Of a DNA stretch of 64,000 bases, positions 37,727 to 50,096 are shown in pieces (the first letter of the stretch is position 1; every line of letters begins with the position of its first letter). The notes under the pieces are model-generated. The model made no database searches, was not told the DNA's origin, and saw only the letters and a program-made list of their open reading frames with translations. The position numbers were made by a program, and so were the translations under genes. The DNA is from Catellatospora coxensis (GTDB lineage Bacteria > Actinomycetota > Actinomycetes > Mycobacteriales > Micromonosporaceae): contig NZ_BONI01000032.1 of assembly GCF_016862635.1 (NCBI RefSeq), forward strand, positions 1 through 64,000, written 5' to 3'.

Positions 37727-38034
37727 CTGCTCGCTCCAGGCTTGGCGTGGGCGTGCTAGACGCCGCCGGACAAAACAACCACCAGCCTAGTAGCCCGCCC
37801 GGCCCCGCTCACACCGGGTTATCCGCCCCTCCACCCATCGATCATGACAAGAGGAGTGGCGTACGTCACAACATGAGCTGATCGGTGGAGGCCTTATTCA
37901 TTCATTCGTCGCTGTGCGCTGATCACCGCCGCCCCGATCCTGAATGCACCCTGAGAACGGGACACGCAGATCTTCCGGGCCTGGCGGTGAGCGCGTCGCG
38001 TTCTTCCCCTCATCGATGCACAGGGAGGTGCATG
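37727..38034. other. gatB / MIP divergent gap
   Basis: About 308 bp carrying the promoters of both genes. It contains an imperfect inverted repeat: CCTCCACC at 37828-37835 pairs with GGTGGAGG at 37884-37891, extended by ATC/GAT. I see no convincing coding region in it; a plus-strand frame upstream of the MIP start lacks a ribosome site. The MIP gene itself has GGGAGGTG at 38023-38030. Confidence 0.5.
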
Positions 38035-38700
38035 ATGGGTTCCGCAACGCTGTCCCGCCTCACCGCCGAGGCGCTCGGCACCGCAGTACTGGTCTTCTTC
38101 GGCGTGGGTGCGCTGCTCGTCGGCGGCGGTCCGCTGCTCGCGGGCGCGGTCGGCCTGATGATCGCCGCGGCCGCCGCCGCGTGGATCTTCGGCGGCCACT
38201 TCAACCCCTGGCTCACCCTCGCCGCCGCGGTCCGCGGCAGCGTGGACTGGGTCGGCGGCGCGCTGATCATCGCCGCGCAGCTGGTCGGCGGCTTCGTCGG
38301 CGGCCTGCTCATGTGGCTCTGCTACGGCGAGAACGGCGTCGCCGCCGGGCTCGGCGCGAACCGCCTGTCCGAGGCCGCGAGCTCCGGCAAGGGCCTGATC
38401 GCGGCGATCGTCGCCGAGGCGCTGGCCGTGTTCGTCATCGCCTGCGTGATGTTCGCGGTCGGCGACGGCGAGCGCTCCGGCATCAGCCTCGGCCTGGCGT
38501 ACGCCGGTGGCACCCTCGCCATCGCGGCGGTCACCAGCGCCTCGCTCAACCTCGCCCGCACCTTCGGCCCGGAACTCGCGCTGACCCTGGCCGGCGGCGC
38601 GTCGGACTGGTCCGACATCTGGGTGTTCGCGGTCTCCGGCGCGCTCGGCGCGGTGCTCGCGGGCCTGCTCTACCCCCGGTTGAAGGGGGCCGCCTCCTGA
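38035..38700 (+). CDS. MIP/aquaporin-family channel with altered NPA motifs
   Basis: 221 aa, six membrane segments. The MIP signature appears as GGHFNPWLTLA, so the first NPA box is NPW (57-59), and as SASLNLARTFGPEL, so the second is NLA (172-174) with the conserved Arg175 kept. Inner-membrane channel for water or a small neutral solute; with both boxes changed, selectivity is uncertain. The ATG at 38035 lies at better spacing from GGAGG than the adjacent ATG at 38032. It sits alone between gatB and gatA on the opposite strand. Confidence 0.85.
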   Translation: MGSATLSRLTAEALGTAVLVFFGVGALLVGGGPLLAGAVGLMIAAAAAAWIFGGHFNPWLTLAAAVRGSVDWVGGALIIAAQLVGGFVGGLLMWLCYGENGVAAGLGANRLSEAASSGKGLIAAIVAEALAVFVIACVMFAVGDGERSGISLGLAYAGGTLAIAAVTSASLNLARTFGPELALTLAGGASDWSDIWVFAVSGALGAVLAGLLYPRLKGAAS

Positions 38701-38730
38701 CCCCCGCCTGCTGCTGACCTCCTCAGGCAA

Positions 38731-38770
38731 CGAGAAAGCGGCGTCCCCGCCCGGGAACGCCGCTTTCTCG
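38731..38770. terminator. Bidirectional terminator between MIP gene and gatA
   Basis: CGAGAAAGCGGCGT (38731-38744) pairs perfectly with 38757-38770, with further G-C pairs inside. It lies between convergent stops at 38700 and 38778. Confidence 0.8.
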
Positions 38771-38777
38771 TCGGAAC

Positions 38778-40253
38778 TCAGAGCGCGGGCGGGGTGAAGG
38801 TGCCCACCGTCGACTCGACCGCGGCGGCGATCCGGTACATCCGGTCGTCGGCCATGGTCGGAGCCATGATCTGCAGACCCACCGGCAGCCCGTCGGACAG
38901 GCCGGCGGGCACCGAGATGGCCGGGCCGCCGTACAGGTTCGTCGGAATGGTGTACAGGTCGGCCAGGTACATCTGGTACGGGTCGGCGGTGCGCGCGCCC
39001 AGCTCGAACGCGGTGAACGGGGTGGTCGGCGAGACCAGCACGTCGACCTGCTCGAACGCGGAGGTGAAGTCGCGCGTGATCAGCGTGCGCACCTTCTGTG
39101 CCTGGCCGTAGTAGGCGTCGTAGTAACCCGACGACAGCGCGTACGTGCCGATGATGATGCGGCGCTTGACCTCGTCGCCGAAGCCCGCCTCGCGGGTCAG
39201 CGACATGACGTCCTCCAGCGAGTTGCGGCCGTCGTCGCCGACGCGCAGGCCGAAGCGCACCGCGTCGAAGCGGGCCAGGTTCGACGAGCACTCGCTGGGC
39301 GCGATCAGGTAGTACGCCGGCAGCGCGTACTGGAAGTGCGGGCAGGACACCTCGACGACCTCGGCGCCCAGCTTGGTCAGCGCCTCCACGGTGTCGCGGT
39401 AGACGGCCATCACGCCGGGCTCCGCGCCCTCGCCGGAGAACTCCTTGACCAGGCCGACGCGCACCCCGGTCAGGTCACCGGTCGCGCCCTGGCGGGCGGC
39501 GGCGACGACGTCCGGCACGGGCAGCGGGATCGAGGTCGAGTCGCGCGGGTCGTGCCCGGCGATCACCTCGTGCAGCAGCGCGGTGTCCAGCACGGTGCGC
39601 GCGACCGGGCCGGGCGTGTCCAGCGACGACGAGAACGCGATCAGGCCGTAGCGCGAGGTGCCGCCGTAGGTCGGCTTCGCGCCGACGGTGCCGGTGACCG
39701 CGCCGGGCTGGCGGATCGAGCCGCCGGTGTCGGTGCCGATGGCCAGCGGGGCCTCGTACCCGGCGACCGCCGCCGCCGAGCCGCCGCCGGAGCCGCCCGG
39801 GATACGGGTCAGGTCCCACGGGTTGTACGTCGGGCCGTAGGCCGAGTACTCGGTGGACGAGCCCATCGCGAACTCGTCCATGTTGGTCTTGCCCAGCATG
39901 ACCATGCCCGCCTCGCGGATGCGGGTCATCACCGTCGCGTCGTACGGCGGCCGCCAGCCTTCGAGAATCTTCGAGGCGGCGGTGGTGGGGATGCCCTTGG
40001 TCGCGATGACGTCCTTGATCGCGATCGGCACGCCGGCCAGCGGCCCGAGCTTCTCGCCCGCGGCGCGCCTGGCGTCGACGGCCCGCGCGGCCTCGACCGC
40101 ACCCGCGTCGTCGACGTGCAGGAACGCGTGCACGCGGCCGTCGACCTCGGCGATGCGGTCCAGGTGGGCGCGGGTGGCCTCCTCCGCGGACACGTCCCCG
40201 GCGGCGATCTTCGCGGCCAGGTCGGCCGCGGTCAGCTTGATCAGATCACTCAT
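38778..40253 (-). CDS. gatA: Asp-tRNA(Asn)/Glu-tRNA(Gln) amidotransferase subunit A
   Basis: 491 aa amidase-signature subunit that hydrolyses glutamine to feed ammonia to GatB. The Ser-cisSer-Lys site is seen as Lys in [12 protein letters not shown] and the serines in [15 protein letters not shown] and [12 protein letters not shown] take the ATG at 40253, 8 nt from GAGGAG; a GTG at 40262 overlapping the gatC stop would add three residues. Complete. Confidence 0.97.
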   Translation of the reverse strand: MSDLIKLTAADLAAKIAAGDVSAEEATRAHLDRIAEVDGRVHAFLHVDDAGAVEAARAVDARRAAGEKLGPLAGVPIAIKDVIATKGIPTTAASKILEGWRPPYDATVMTRIREAGMVMLGKTNMDEFAMGSSTEYSAYGPTYNPWDLTRIPGGSGGGSAAAVAGYEAPLAIGTDTGGSIRQPGAVTGTVGAKPTYGGTSRYGLIAFSSSLDTPGPVARTVLDTALLHEVIAGHDPRDSTSIPLPVPDVVAAARQGATGDLTGVRVGLVKEFSGEGAEPGVMAVYRDTVEALTKLGAEVVEVSCPHFQYALPAYYLIAPSECSSNLARFDAVRFGLRVGDDGRNSLEDVMSLTREAGFGDEVKRRIIIGTYALSSGYYDAYYGQAQKVRTLITRDFTSAFEQVDVLVSPTTPFTAFELGARTADPYQMYLADLYTIPTNLYGGPAISVPAGLSDGLPVGLQIMAPTMADDRMYRIAAAVESTVGTFTPPAL

Positions 40254-40258
40254 CGGGG

Positions 40259-40558
40259 TCACTCCTCATCCGCAAGGATCTGGGGCACACGGAACCGGTC
40301 CTCGGCGGAGTCCGGCGCGCCCGACAGCGCCTCTTCACGGGTCAGGCCGGGCACGACGACGTCCTCGCGCAGCACGTTGACCAGCGGCACCGAGTGCGAC
40401 GTCGGCGGGATGTCGTCCGCGGCGACCTCACCGACCCGCGCCACCGACTGCAGGATCACGTCCAGCTGACCGGCGAAGCGGTCCAGCTCCTGTTCGGTGA
40501 CGGCGAGCCGCGACAGGCGCGCGAGATGCGCGACCTCTTCGCGGGAGATGGCGGCCAT
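40259..40558 (-). CDS. gatC: Asp-tRNA(Asn)/Glu-tRNA(Gln) amidotransferase subunit C
   Basis: 99 aa, the small subunit that stabilises GatAB ([33 protein letters not shown] at the start, [20 protein letters not shown] in the middle). It directly precedes gatA in one transcript. Standard length. Confidence 0.96.
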   Translation of the reverse strand: MAAISREEVAHLARLSRLAVTEQELDRFAGQLDVILQSVARVGEVAADDIPPTSHSVPLVNVLREDVVVPGLTREEALSGAPDSAEDRFRVPQILADEE

Positions 40559-40885
40559 GACTGCCCCCTAGACGTAGCGGCGAACTCGGACAGCGCGAAG
40601 GGTGGCACACGCTCCGCGCCCGTAGCGAGTCTATTTGTCACCGGTGGCGCGTTTCGCAGCGCCCCTGTCCCAGCGAACCGCGCAAGCGGGTCGGGAGGGC
40701 TCCGGGAGACGGTCCCTCGCCACGTGGCTACATCTTTTTTGATGTGGCCACATCAAAAAAGATGTAGCCACGGCCCGCGGACCACCTGCCGACACCGGTC
40801 ACGCCGGGTCAGCGTGCACCTTCAGCGTGCAGCGCCGGCGGAAGGCACAGCGCGGCGGCACGGCGCGGCGGTCGCGACGCGGTGC
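40559..40885. other. Gap between gatC and the GGDEF-EAL gene
   Basis: Carries the gatC promoter and, in the middle, a perfect 50-bp palindrome (40723-40772). I see no gene here. Confidence 0.5.
40723..40772. repeat. Perfect 50-bp palindrome with A/T core
   Basis: Each base from 40723 to 40772 pairs around TGGCCA. The half-site GTGGCTACATCTTTTTTGAT contains a run of six T, answered by six A, which stands out in this GC-rich DNA. It lies 114 bp past the stop of the minus-strand GGDEF-EAL gene. Read on either strand it has an internal T-run, so it may be a terminator, or a site for a dimeric DNA-binding protein. Confidence 0.85.
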
Positions 40886-42937
40886 TCAGGCGCTGCGGGC
40901 GGGCAGGGTGGTGCGGGCGAGCCAGTCGGCGAGTTCGTCGGGGGGCAGCGGGCGGGCGTAGAACCAGCCCTGGGCGACCTCGCAGCCGGCGGACTGGAGC
41001 AGCCGCCAGGCGCGCTCGTCCTCGACGCCCTCGGCGACCACCCGCAGCCCGAGCGCCCCGGCCAGCTCGATGATGGAGCGCACGATCACCAGGTCGTCCG
41101 GGTCGTCGGCCATGGCCATCACGAACGAGCGGTCGATCTTCACCTCGGACAGCGGCAGCCGGCGCAGGTGCTGCAGCGAGGAGTAGCCGGTGCCGAAGTC
41201 GTCCAGGGCGATGCCGACGCCGAGCAGCTGGAGCCGGGTCAGCGTGGCCAGCACCCGGTGCGGGTCGGCCATCAGCGCGCTCTCGGTGATCTCCAGCTGC
41301 AGCCGGTACGGCTCCACGCCGTACCGCTGGAGCAGCTCCTCGATCTGCTCGACGATCGCGCCGGTGTGCAGGTCGCGCACGCTGACGTTGACCGCCATGC
41401 GCACCTGCAGGCCCGCCGCGGACCACTTGGCGAGCTGGGTCACCGCCTCCTCGAGCACCCACCGCGTCAGCAGCCGCATCACCGAGCTCGGCTCGGCGAC
41501 CCGGATCAGCTCGTCGGGGCTGACCGGGCCGCGGGTCGGGTGCTGCCAGCGCAGCAGCGCCTCGACGGCGACCACCTCGCCGGTCGTGATCTCGACCTGG
41601 GGCTGGTAGAACAGCCGCAGCCCGCCCCGGTCCGGCTGGCCGAGCATGGTGCGCAGGTCGGCGAGCAGGCTGAGCCGCTGCGGGGAGTTCTGGTCGGCGT
41701 CGGGGTTGTAGACGGCGACGGCGTCACCGTCGTGCTTGGCGGTGTACATGGCGACGTCGGCGTGGCGCAGCAGGGTGGCGAAGTTGGTGCCGTGGTCGGG
41801 GTAGACGGCGATGCCGATGGAGGCGCCGACGTCCAGCGGCAGCCCGTCCAGCACGACCGGGGCCGACAGCGCCTGCTCGATCTGCTCGGCCAGCTCGCGT
41901 GCCTGCTCCGGGCTGTCGAGGCGCTTGGCCACGACGGCGAACTCGTCGCCGCCCAGCCGCGCGACCAGATCGCCGGCGCGCACCAGCCGGTCCAGCCGGT
42001 CGCCGACCGCGATCAGCAGCCGGTCCCCCACCTCGTGCCCGAGCGAGTCGTTGACGTGCTTGAACCGGTCCAGGTCGAGCAGCAGCAGGCCGAAGCGGCT
42101 GCGCGGGTCGCCCTGCACGGCGCGCTGCGCGTGGCCGGCCACGGTGGCGGACACCTCGCCGATCAGCGCCTTGCGGTTGGCGAGCCCGGTCAAGGTGTCG
42201 ATGTTGGCCAGGTGCCGCTGCTCGGCGGTGATGATGGACAGCCGCCGCACCGCCAGCAGCGGCAGGATCAGCGCCAGCACGAGTTCGGGGGCGACCTCGG
42301 TCTGCGCGGCGATGACCGGGCCCAGCATGAGCAGGGCGCCGGTGCTCAGCGCCTCGTTGGCCAGCGGGCCCATGATGATCGGCAGCAGCGCGCCGCCGTC
42401 GCGCAGCCAGATCGCGGTGGCCGTGGTCAGGTACTTCACCGCGAACCAGGTGGTCGCCGAGGCCGCCAGCGCGAGCAGCCCCGGCGGGGCGTCGCCGCTG
42501 AACAGGTGCAGCACCGCGTACGCGAACCCGAAGGCCAGCGCGTACTGGCCGAGGTTGAACACGGCCCGCCACAGCGCGTGCCGCAGCCGCAGCGAGGCCA
42601 CCGCCACGGCCAGCCCCTGCACCACCACCGCGGCGGCGAGCCCGGAGTCGATCATTATGGCGAACGTGAAGCAGATCGACGGATAGATGGCCGACGTGTT
42701 CCACCGGCCGGGCAGCGTGACCGGCAGCGCGTCGCCCGCGACGGCGAGCCCGGCCAGCAGCCAGAAGCCGAGGCTGACATGTTCGAGCACACTCGGCAGC
42801 TCGGCAAGGTCACGCAGAGTGATGGCAGCTGCGGCCACGGTTACGGCGATGACGTACACACCGAAATTCCGCCGTCGCTCCGCGGGCACGCGATTGCGAT
42901 GTGCCTGCAGTGCTTGGGGTGTGGCCGCCATGGACAC
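40886..42937 (-). CDS. Membrane GGDEF-EAL protein, second copy
   Basis: 683 aa. An N-terminal membrane region (about 28-225, roughly seven or eight segments) precedes GGDEF with RLGGDEFAVV at about 328-332, and an RAGD I-site five residues before it. The EAL domain has EALLRWQHP at about 461, NVSVRDLHTG and DDFGTGYSSLQHLRRLP. Key residues of both domains look intact, so synthesis and breakdown of c-di-GMP are both possible. The protein shares its plan with the one at 21.6-24.0 kb, but the membrane parts differ and it lacks the Pro/Ser/Thr tail. It stands alone between gatC and a GNAT gene. Confidence 0.93.
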   Translation of the reverse strand: MSMAATPQALQAHRNRVPAERRRNFGVYVIAVTVAAAAITLRDLAELPSVLEHVSLGFWLLAGLAVAGDALPVTLPGRWNTSAIYPSICFTFAIMIDSGLAAAVVVQGLAVAVASLRLRHALWRAVFNLGQYALAFGFAYAVLHLFSGDAPPGLLALAASATTWFAVKYLTTATAIWLRDGGALLPIIMGPLANEALSTGALLMLGPVIAAQTEVAPELVLALILPLLAVRRLSIITAEQRHLANIDTLTGLANRKALIGEVSATVAGHAQRAVQGDPRSRFGLLLLDLDRFKHVNDSLGHEVGDRLLIAVGDRLDRLVRAGDLVARLGGDEFAVVAKRLDSPEQARELAEQIEQALSAPVVLDGLPLDVGASIGIAVYPDHGTNFATLLRHADVAMYTAKHDGDAVAVYNPDADQNSPQRLSLLADLRTMLGQPDRGGLRLFYQPQVEITTGEVVAVEALLRWQHPTRGPVSPDELIRVAEPSSVMRLLTRWVLEEAVTQLAKWSAAGLQVRMAVNVSVRDLHTGAIVEQIEELLQRYGVEPYRLQLEITESALMADPHRVLATLTRLQLLGVGIALDDFGTGYSSLQHLRRLPLSEVKIDRSFVMAMADDPDDLVIVRSIIELAGALGLRVVAEGVEDERAWRLLQSAGCEVAQGWFYARPLPPDELADWLARTTLPARSA

Positions 42938-43122
42938 CTTCCCGAGGCCGATTGACGCACGACGGCGCCGCCCGCCGATCGCGGCTGGTCATTTCACTCT
43001 AAGCCCGAAAACGCCCCAGACCACTCTGCGCGTTCGCGTGTGACGAAGATGTGATTGTTTGACCCTTTCCTCCGTCACTCCACGTAAGACTCATGCAACC
43101 TTGCGTATATCTCCCTGCGCCG

Positions 43123-44070
43123 CTACTGCAGCACCACCCGGATGGCGGTGTTGCGGTAACCCGCTCGGGCGAACGCCGCGGCCATCGGCCGGTTGCCCAG
43201 ATCGGTGTCCGCCCCGATCTCCTCCGCGCCCTGCTCGGCCAGCAGGGCCGTCGCCTCGGCCAGCAGATCGTCGGCGTAGCCGTGCCCGCGCTGCGCCGGC
43301 ACGACGGCGACGAACCCGATCACCGCGCGGGTGTGGTTGCGGGACGGCACGACCAGGCCGACCAGCTCACCTTCGGGGGTGTACGCGGCCCGCCACCACT
43401 CGCGCGGCGCGGGCAGCCCGGCCAGGTCGGCGACCATGATGCGGGCGGCCTCGTCCGGCCCGTGCCGGGCGGCGTCCCGGGCGCTGTACCCGTCGAGGGT
43501 GCCCTCGATCGAGGCCCGGCAGATCGCCAGCACCTGCTCGTCGCCGACCTCGCGGAAGACCAGCCGGATCGACCGCGCCGGCAGCCCGTCCGCGGGAGTC
43601 CACTGGTAGTTGAACCGCTCGACGAACGGCTCATAGCCGGCGGCGGCCGCGGCGGCCAGCCGGTCCTCGGCGGCCTCCCGCACGACGTCGCCGTCCCGCC
43701 AGCCCGGTGGCAGGAACAGGTGGTACTCGGGCCGCGCGCCCTCCGCCGTGCGCATCTCCCGCAGCGCCGTCGCCAGCAGCAGCGCGCCGATCTCCCGGCG
43801 GTCGGGTTCGGCGCCCGGCTCCAGCCAGTCGAGGCTGAACGGCACGGCCGCCTCCGGGAAGCCCCAGAAGGCGCAGCGGGCGACGGTGCGCCCGGCGCGG
43901 CGCGCCACCCAGCTCCACTCGGGACGGTACTGCCCGGTCGCGAGCAGCTCCGGCCAGGATCGGCGGGACTCCACGCCCACACCGGGCACGGGCTGGTGCG
44001 GGTAGGCGAGGAACAACTGCTCCTCACCCACCCGCAGCGAGCGGATTTCGAGATCGTTCTCAGTAGTCAT
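43123..44070 (-). CDS. GNAT-family N-acetyltransferase (tandem-domain type)
   Basis: 315 aa, roughly two GNAT-like halves. The C-terminal half is canonical: GELVGLVVPSRNHTRAVIGFVAVVPAQRGHGYADDLLAEATALLAEQGAEEIGADTD carries the acetyl-CoA-binding QRGHGYA, followed by NRPMAAAFARAGYRNT. The N-terminal half (VGEEQLFLAYPHQPVPGVG to RAGRTVARCAFWGFPEA) resembles a degenerate copy. Substrate unknown. Lies 24 bp downstream of ligA on the same strand, possibly cotranscribed. Confidence 0.87.
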   Translation of the reverse strand: MTTENDLEIRSLRVGEEQLFLAYPHQPVPGVGVESRRSWPELLATGQYRPEWSWVARRAGRTVARCAFWGFPEAAVPFSLDWLEPGAEPDRREIGALLLATALREMRTAEGARPEYHLFLPPGWRDGDVVREAAEDRLAAAAAAGYEPFVERFNYQWTPADGLPARSIRLVFREVGDEQVLAICRASIEGTLDGYSARDAARHGPDEAARIMVADLAGLPAPREWWRAAYTPEGELVGLVVPSRNHTRAVIGFVAVVPAQRGHGYADDLLAEATALLAEQGAEEIGADTDLGNRPMAAAFARAGYRNTAIRVVLQ

Positions 44071-44094
44071 CGCTGCCGAGGCTAGACCGGCTGT

Positions 44095-47308
<3,214 letters not shown>

Positions 47309-47385
47309 CCTGCCACTCCCGCGCCACCCGCGGCCGCACGGAGTCCCGGGCGGCCGGACCCGCCGGCCGCCCGCTCGGCGACGAC

Positions 47386-48084
47386 TCAGGCCACGGCCGG
47401 GTACAGCTGCCGCAGGTCGCCCGACAGGCCGGACTTGAGCTGCCGGCTCACGTCGTCGGCGAGCACCTCGGGCAGTCCCTGCTCCACCGCGTCGAGAACC
47501 TGCGCCACCACGTCCTCCGGCGCGACCTTCGGGCCGTCGACGTGCGCGGCCATGTCGGTGTCGATGTAGCCGATGTGCACCCCGGTCACCAGGGTTCCCT
47601 GCTCGTGCAGCGCCAGCCGCAGCGCGTTGGTCGCGGCCCAGGCGGCGGACTTCGACGCCGAGTAGCCCCCGGTCGTGGGCAGCGAGAACCAGGACAGCGC
47701 GGAGAGCACGTTGACGACCGCGCCGCCGCCGTTGGCGGCCAGGATCGGCGCGAACTCGCGGGACACGCGGACCGGGCCGTAGAAGTTGGTCTCCATCTCG
47801 CGGCGCAGCGCGTCCTCGCCGTCGAGGATGCCCGACCCGGTCGCGATGCCAGCGTTGTTGATCAGGAGCTGTACGTCGCCGGCCTGCTTGGCGGCCGCCG
47901 CCACCGAGTCGGGGTCGGTGACGTCGAGCTGGAGCGGGACGACCCGCGGGTCGGTGATCGACGCCGCGTCGCGGGCGGTGGCGTACACCTTCGACGCGCC
48001 GCGGGCGAGCAGCATCTCGGTGAACGCCTTGCCGAGGCCGCGGTTGGCGCCGGTCACGAGGGCCACGGAACCATTGATCTTCAT
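47386..48084 (-). CDS. SDR-family oxidoreductase
   Basis: 232 aa short-chain dehydrogenase: TGANRGLGKAF cofactor motif at 11-21, LLINNAG, and catalytic YSASK at about 141-145 with a Ser in NVLSALSWF. NAD(P)-dependent reduction or oxidation of a small carbonyl compound is expected. A GGAGG site lies 6 nt upstream of the ATG. It diverges from an HxlR-type regulator, and twin operator-like repeats overlap the shared gap, so it is probably controlled by that regulator. Confidence 0.92.
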   Translation of the reverse strand: MKINGSVALVTGANRGLGKAFTEMLLARGASKVYATARDAASITDPRVVPLQLDVTDPDSVAAAAKQAGDVQLLINNAGIATGSGILDGEDALRREMETNFYGPVRVSREFAPILAANGGGAVVNVLSALSWFSLPTTGGYSASKSAAWAATNALRLALHEQGTLVTGVHIGYIDTDMAAHVDGPKVAPEDVVAQVLDAVEQGLPEVLADDVSRQLKSGLSGDLRQLYPAVA

Positions 48085-48121
48085 GTTCGCCTCCTGGTGG
48101 GTATGGCTTCACCAGCGACAC

Positions 48122-48166
48122 TATACGAAACATATAGCTATTGCCTTGAGATACGAATCATATAGC
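48122..48166. promoter_or_regulatory. Twin operator-like repeats between SDR and HxlR genes
   Basis: TATACGAAACATATAGC at 48122-48138 and GATACGAATCATATAGC at 48150-48166 match at 15 of 17 positions, 28 bp apart. Each is itself an imperfect palindrome (CTATA...TATAG). Their AT-richness and place in the divergent gap make them likely binding sites for the adjacent HxlR regulator. Confidence 0.75.
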
Positions 48167-48195
48167 GACAGCCATGCGAAAGGTATGCTCGAACC

Positions 48196-48855
48196 ATGTC
48201 CAAGCGGATGTACGGCCAGGTGTGCCCGATCGCGCGCTCGCTCGACGTGCTCGGCGAGCGGTGGACCCTTCTCATCGTGCGCGAGCTGCTGCTCGGGCCG
48301 CGGCGGTTCAAGGAACTGCTGACCGTGCTGCCCGCGATGGGCACCAACCGCCTGGCCGAACGGCTCCAGCTGCTGGAACGCAGCGGCGTCGTCGTCCGGC
48401 GCGCGCTGCCGGCCGCCCCGGACGTGCGCGCCTACGAACTGACCGCGTACGGCGAGCGGCTGCGCCCGCTGCTGATCGAACTCGCCACCTGGGGTTCGGA
48501 ACTGCCGCTCGACGACGAGATCGACCCCGGCACCGCACGGGCCGAGCTGATCGCGCTCTACCTCGCCGAGCACTGCCCGCCCGAGGACGCCGCCGGACCG
48601 CCCGCGACCTACCAGTTCCACGTGGGCGACGAGGTCTTCCACATCCGCGCCGACGGCGGCGTGCACGCCAGATCCGGCCCCGCCCCGATCCCGGCCGACC
48701 TCGTGGTGACCTGCGACCTGGCCACCTTCGACGCGCTGACCCGCGGCACGCTCGACCCGACCGAGGCCGCCGCGTCCGGCGCGCTCACCACCACCGGCGA
48801 CCCCGCCGCACTCACCCGCGCGTTCGGCCTCCTGCGCCACCGCACCCCGGCCTAG
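48196..48855 (+). CDS. HxlR-family regulator with SCP2-like C-terminal domain
   Basis: 219 aa. The winged helix CPIARSLDVLGERWTLLIVRELLLGPRRFKELLTVLP with MGTNRLAERLQLLE is diagnostic of HxlR regulators, and the N-terminal Cys10 is the residue that often senses electrophiles or redox in this family. Residues about 110-219 resemble a sterol-carrier-protein-2-like pocket (TYQFHVGDEVFHIRADGG, LVVTCDLATFDALTRG), so a hydrophobic ligand is plausible. Probably represses the divergent SDR gene and itself through the twin repeats. Confidence 0.9.
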   Translation: MSKRMYGQVCPIARSLDVLGERWTLLIVRELLLGPRRFKELLTVLPAMGTNRLAERLQLLERSGVVVRRALPAAPDVRAYELTAYGERLRPLLIELATWGSELPLDDEIDPGTARAELIALYLAEHCPPEDAAGPPATYQFHVGDEVFHIRADGGVHARSGPAPIPADLVVTCDLATFDALTRGTLDPTEAAASGALTTTGDPAALTRAFGLLRHRTPA

Positions 48856-48893
48856 CCAAGGACGCGGCTACCGCCGACCGCAGCTGGGCGCCG

Positions 48894-49934
48894 TCACTGC
48901 TCGACCAGCCGCCGGCCGGCTTCGCGGCACGCCTTCAGCACCGCCTGGGCGTAGGCGGGCGTCGCCCTGGCCAGGCCGCACGACGGCGTCACCACCACCC
49001 GCTGCGCCAGCAGCTCGTCGGCGAACCCCAGGTCCCGCCACAGCCGCTTGACCCGCTCGGCCAGCGCCGCGCCGTTCGGGCGCGTGCCATTGCCCGGTGG
49101 CGTCGTACGCGCCACGCCCGCGAGCAGGCCGAGCCCGGCGTCGATCATCTCGCCGATCGCGTCGAGCTTCTCCGCACCGGCGCCGACCAGGTCCAGATCC
49201 AGCGCGAGCGCGGCCGCCCCGGCCTCCCGCAGCAGCGCCAGCGGTGTGTCGGGCGCGCAGCAGTGCACGATCACCGGCACCCCGGCCGCTCCGATCACCG
49301 AGGCGAGCGTGTCCCGGACGGTCGACGGGGCCACCGAGCGGTACGTGTGCAGCGTGCTGGCGGTGCGCACCCGCCCGGCCAGCACCGCGGGCAGCGACGG
49401 CTCGTCGAGCTGGAGCAGCACCTGCGCACCCGGCACCCGCCGCTGCACGTCCGCGACGTGCGCCTTGAGCCCTTCGGCAAGCGATTCCGCCAGGTCACGG
49501 GCCGCGCCGTGGTCGGAGACCAGGGCCTCGCCCAGGGCCAGCTCGATGTTGGCGGCCAGCGTCCACGGGCCGGCCGACTGCACCTTCAACGTCCCGGTGA
49601 ACCCGTCGGCCTGCTCGGTGAGCTGGTCGAGGTCGCGCTCACGCAGGTCGTACGCCCGGCGGAGCTCCCGGCCCGGACTCGCCGCGACCCGCCACCGGCC
49701 CGTGTAGATCTCCACCGGCAGCTCGACCAGCAGCCCGGCGCTCCGCCCGATCATGTCCGCGCCGGGGCCGCGCGCGGGCAGCTCCGGCAGGTACGGCAGA
49801 TCCGGCAGCTCGCCGAGGGTGAACTTGACCGCCTCGGCGATGTCGGTGCCCGGCACCGACCCGATGCCCGTCGCAGACCCGGCCGGCCACAGCGGCGCGG
49901 CGGGCTTGTCGGTGATCTCGTCAGGCGTGCTCAT
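48894..49934 (-). CDS. MetE-like cobalamin-independent methionine synthase domain protein
   Basis: 346 aa, only the C-terminal catalytic half of MetE in size. It starts GSATGIGSVPGTDIAEAVKF, and shows VQSAGPWTLAANIE, QLDEPSLPAVL, the zinc-ligand block VIVHCCAPDTP and a late Cys in VVVTPSCGLARAT, matching the zinc-thiol site of MetE. It may methylate a thiol using an unidentified methyl donor; true methionine synthase activity is not shown for this short actinobacterial form (compare Rv3015c). Conserved position between ligA and mnmA. The ATG at 49934 is taken over a longer frame. Confidence 0.85.
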   Translation of the reverse strand: MSTPDEITDKPAAPLWPAGSATGIGSVPGTDIAEAVKFTLGELPDLPYLPELPARGPGADMIGRSAGLLVELPVEIYTGRWRVAASPGRELRRAYDLRERDLDQLTEQADGFTGTLKVQSAGPWTLAANIELALGEALVSDHGAARDLAESLAEGLKAHVADVQRRVPGAQVLLQLDEPSLPAVLAGRVRTASTLHTYRSVAPSTVRDTLASVIGAAGVPVIVHCCAPDTPLALLREAGAAALALDLDLVGAGAEKLDAIGEMIDAGLGLLAGVARTTPPGNGTRPNGAALAERVKRLWRDLGFADELLAQRVVVTPSCGLARATPAYAQAVLKACREAGRRLVEQ

Positions 49935-49977
49935 GCCGGGGCCTCGTTCTGCTCGCCATGGAAACCTAGATCGCGAC

Positions 49978-50044
49978 GATCTTGCGCGAAGTGTGGGGAG
50001 TTTGCCCGTTACGGGCGTGTCGCCCCCACAGTTCACGCAAGATC
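49978..50044. terminator. Inverted repeat after mnmA
   Basis: GATCTTGCGCGAAGTGTGGGG (49978-49998) pairs at 19-20 of 21 positions with 50024-50044, and a nested GCCCGT/ACGGGC hairpin lies inside. It is 52 bp downstream of the mnmA stop and 43 bp upstream of the MetE-like start, so it probably ends mnmA transcription. Confidence 0.65.
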
Positions 50045-50096
50045 ACCGCCGCCGTGCGGGAAGGAGCAGGGCGAAGCGCGCGGTGACCGCGTCCGC

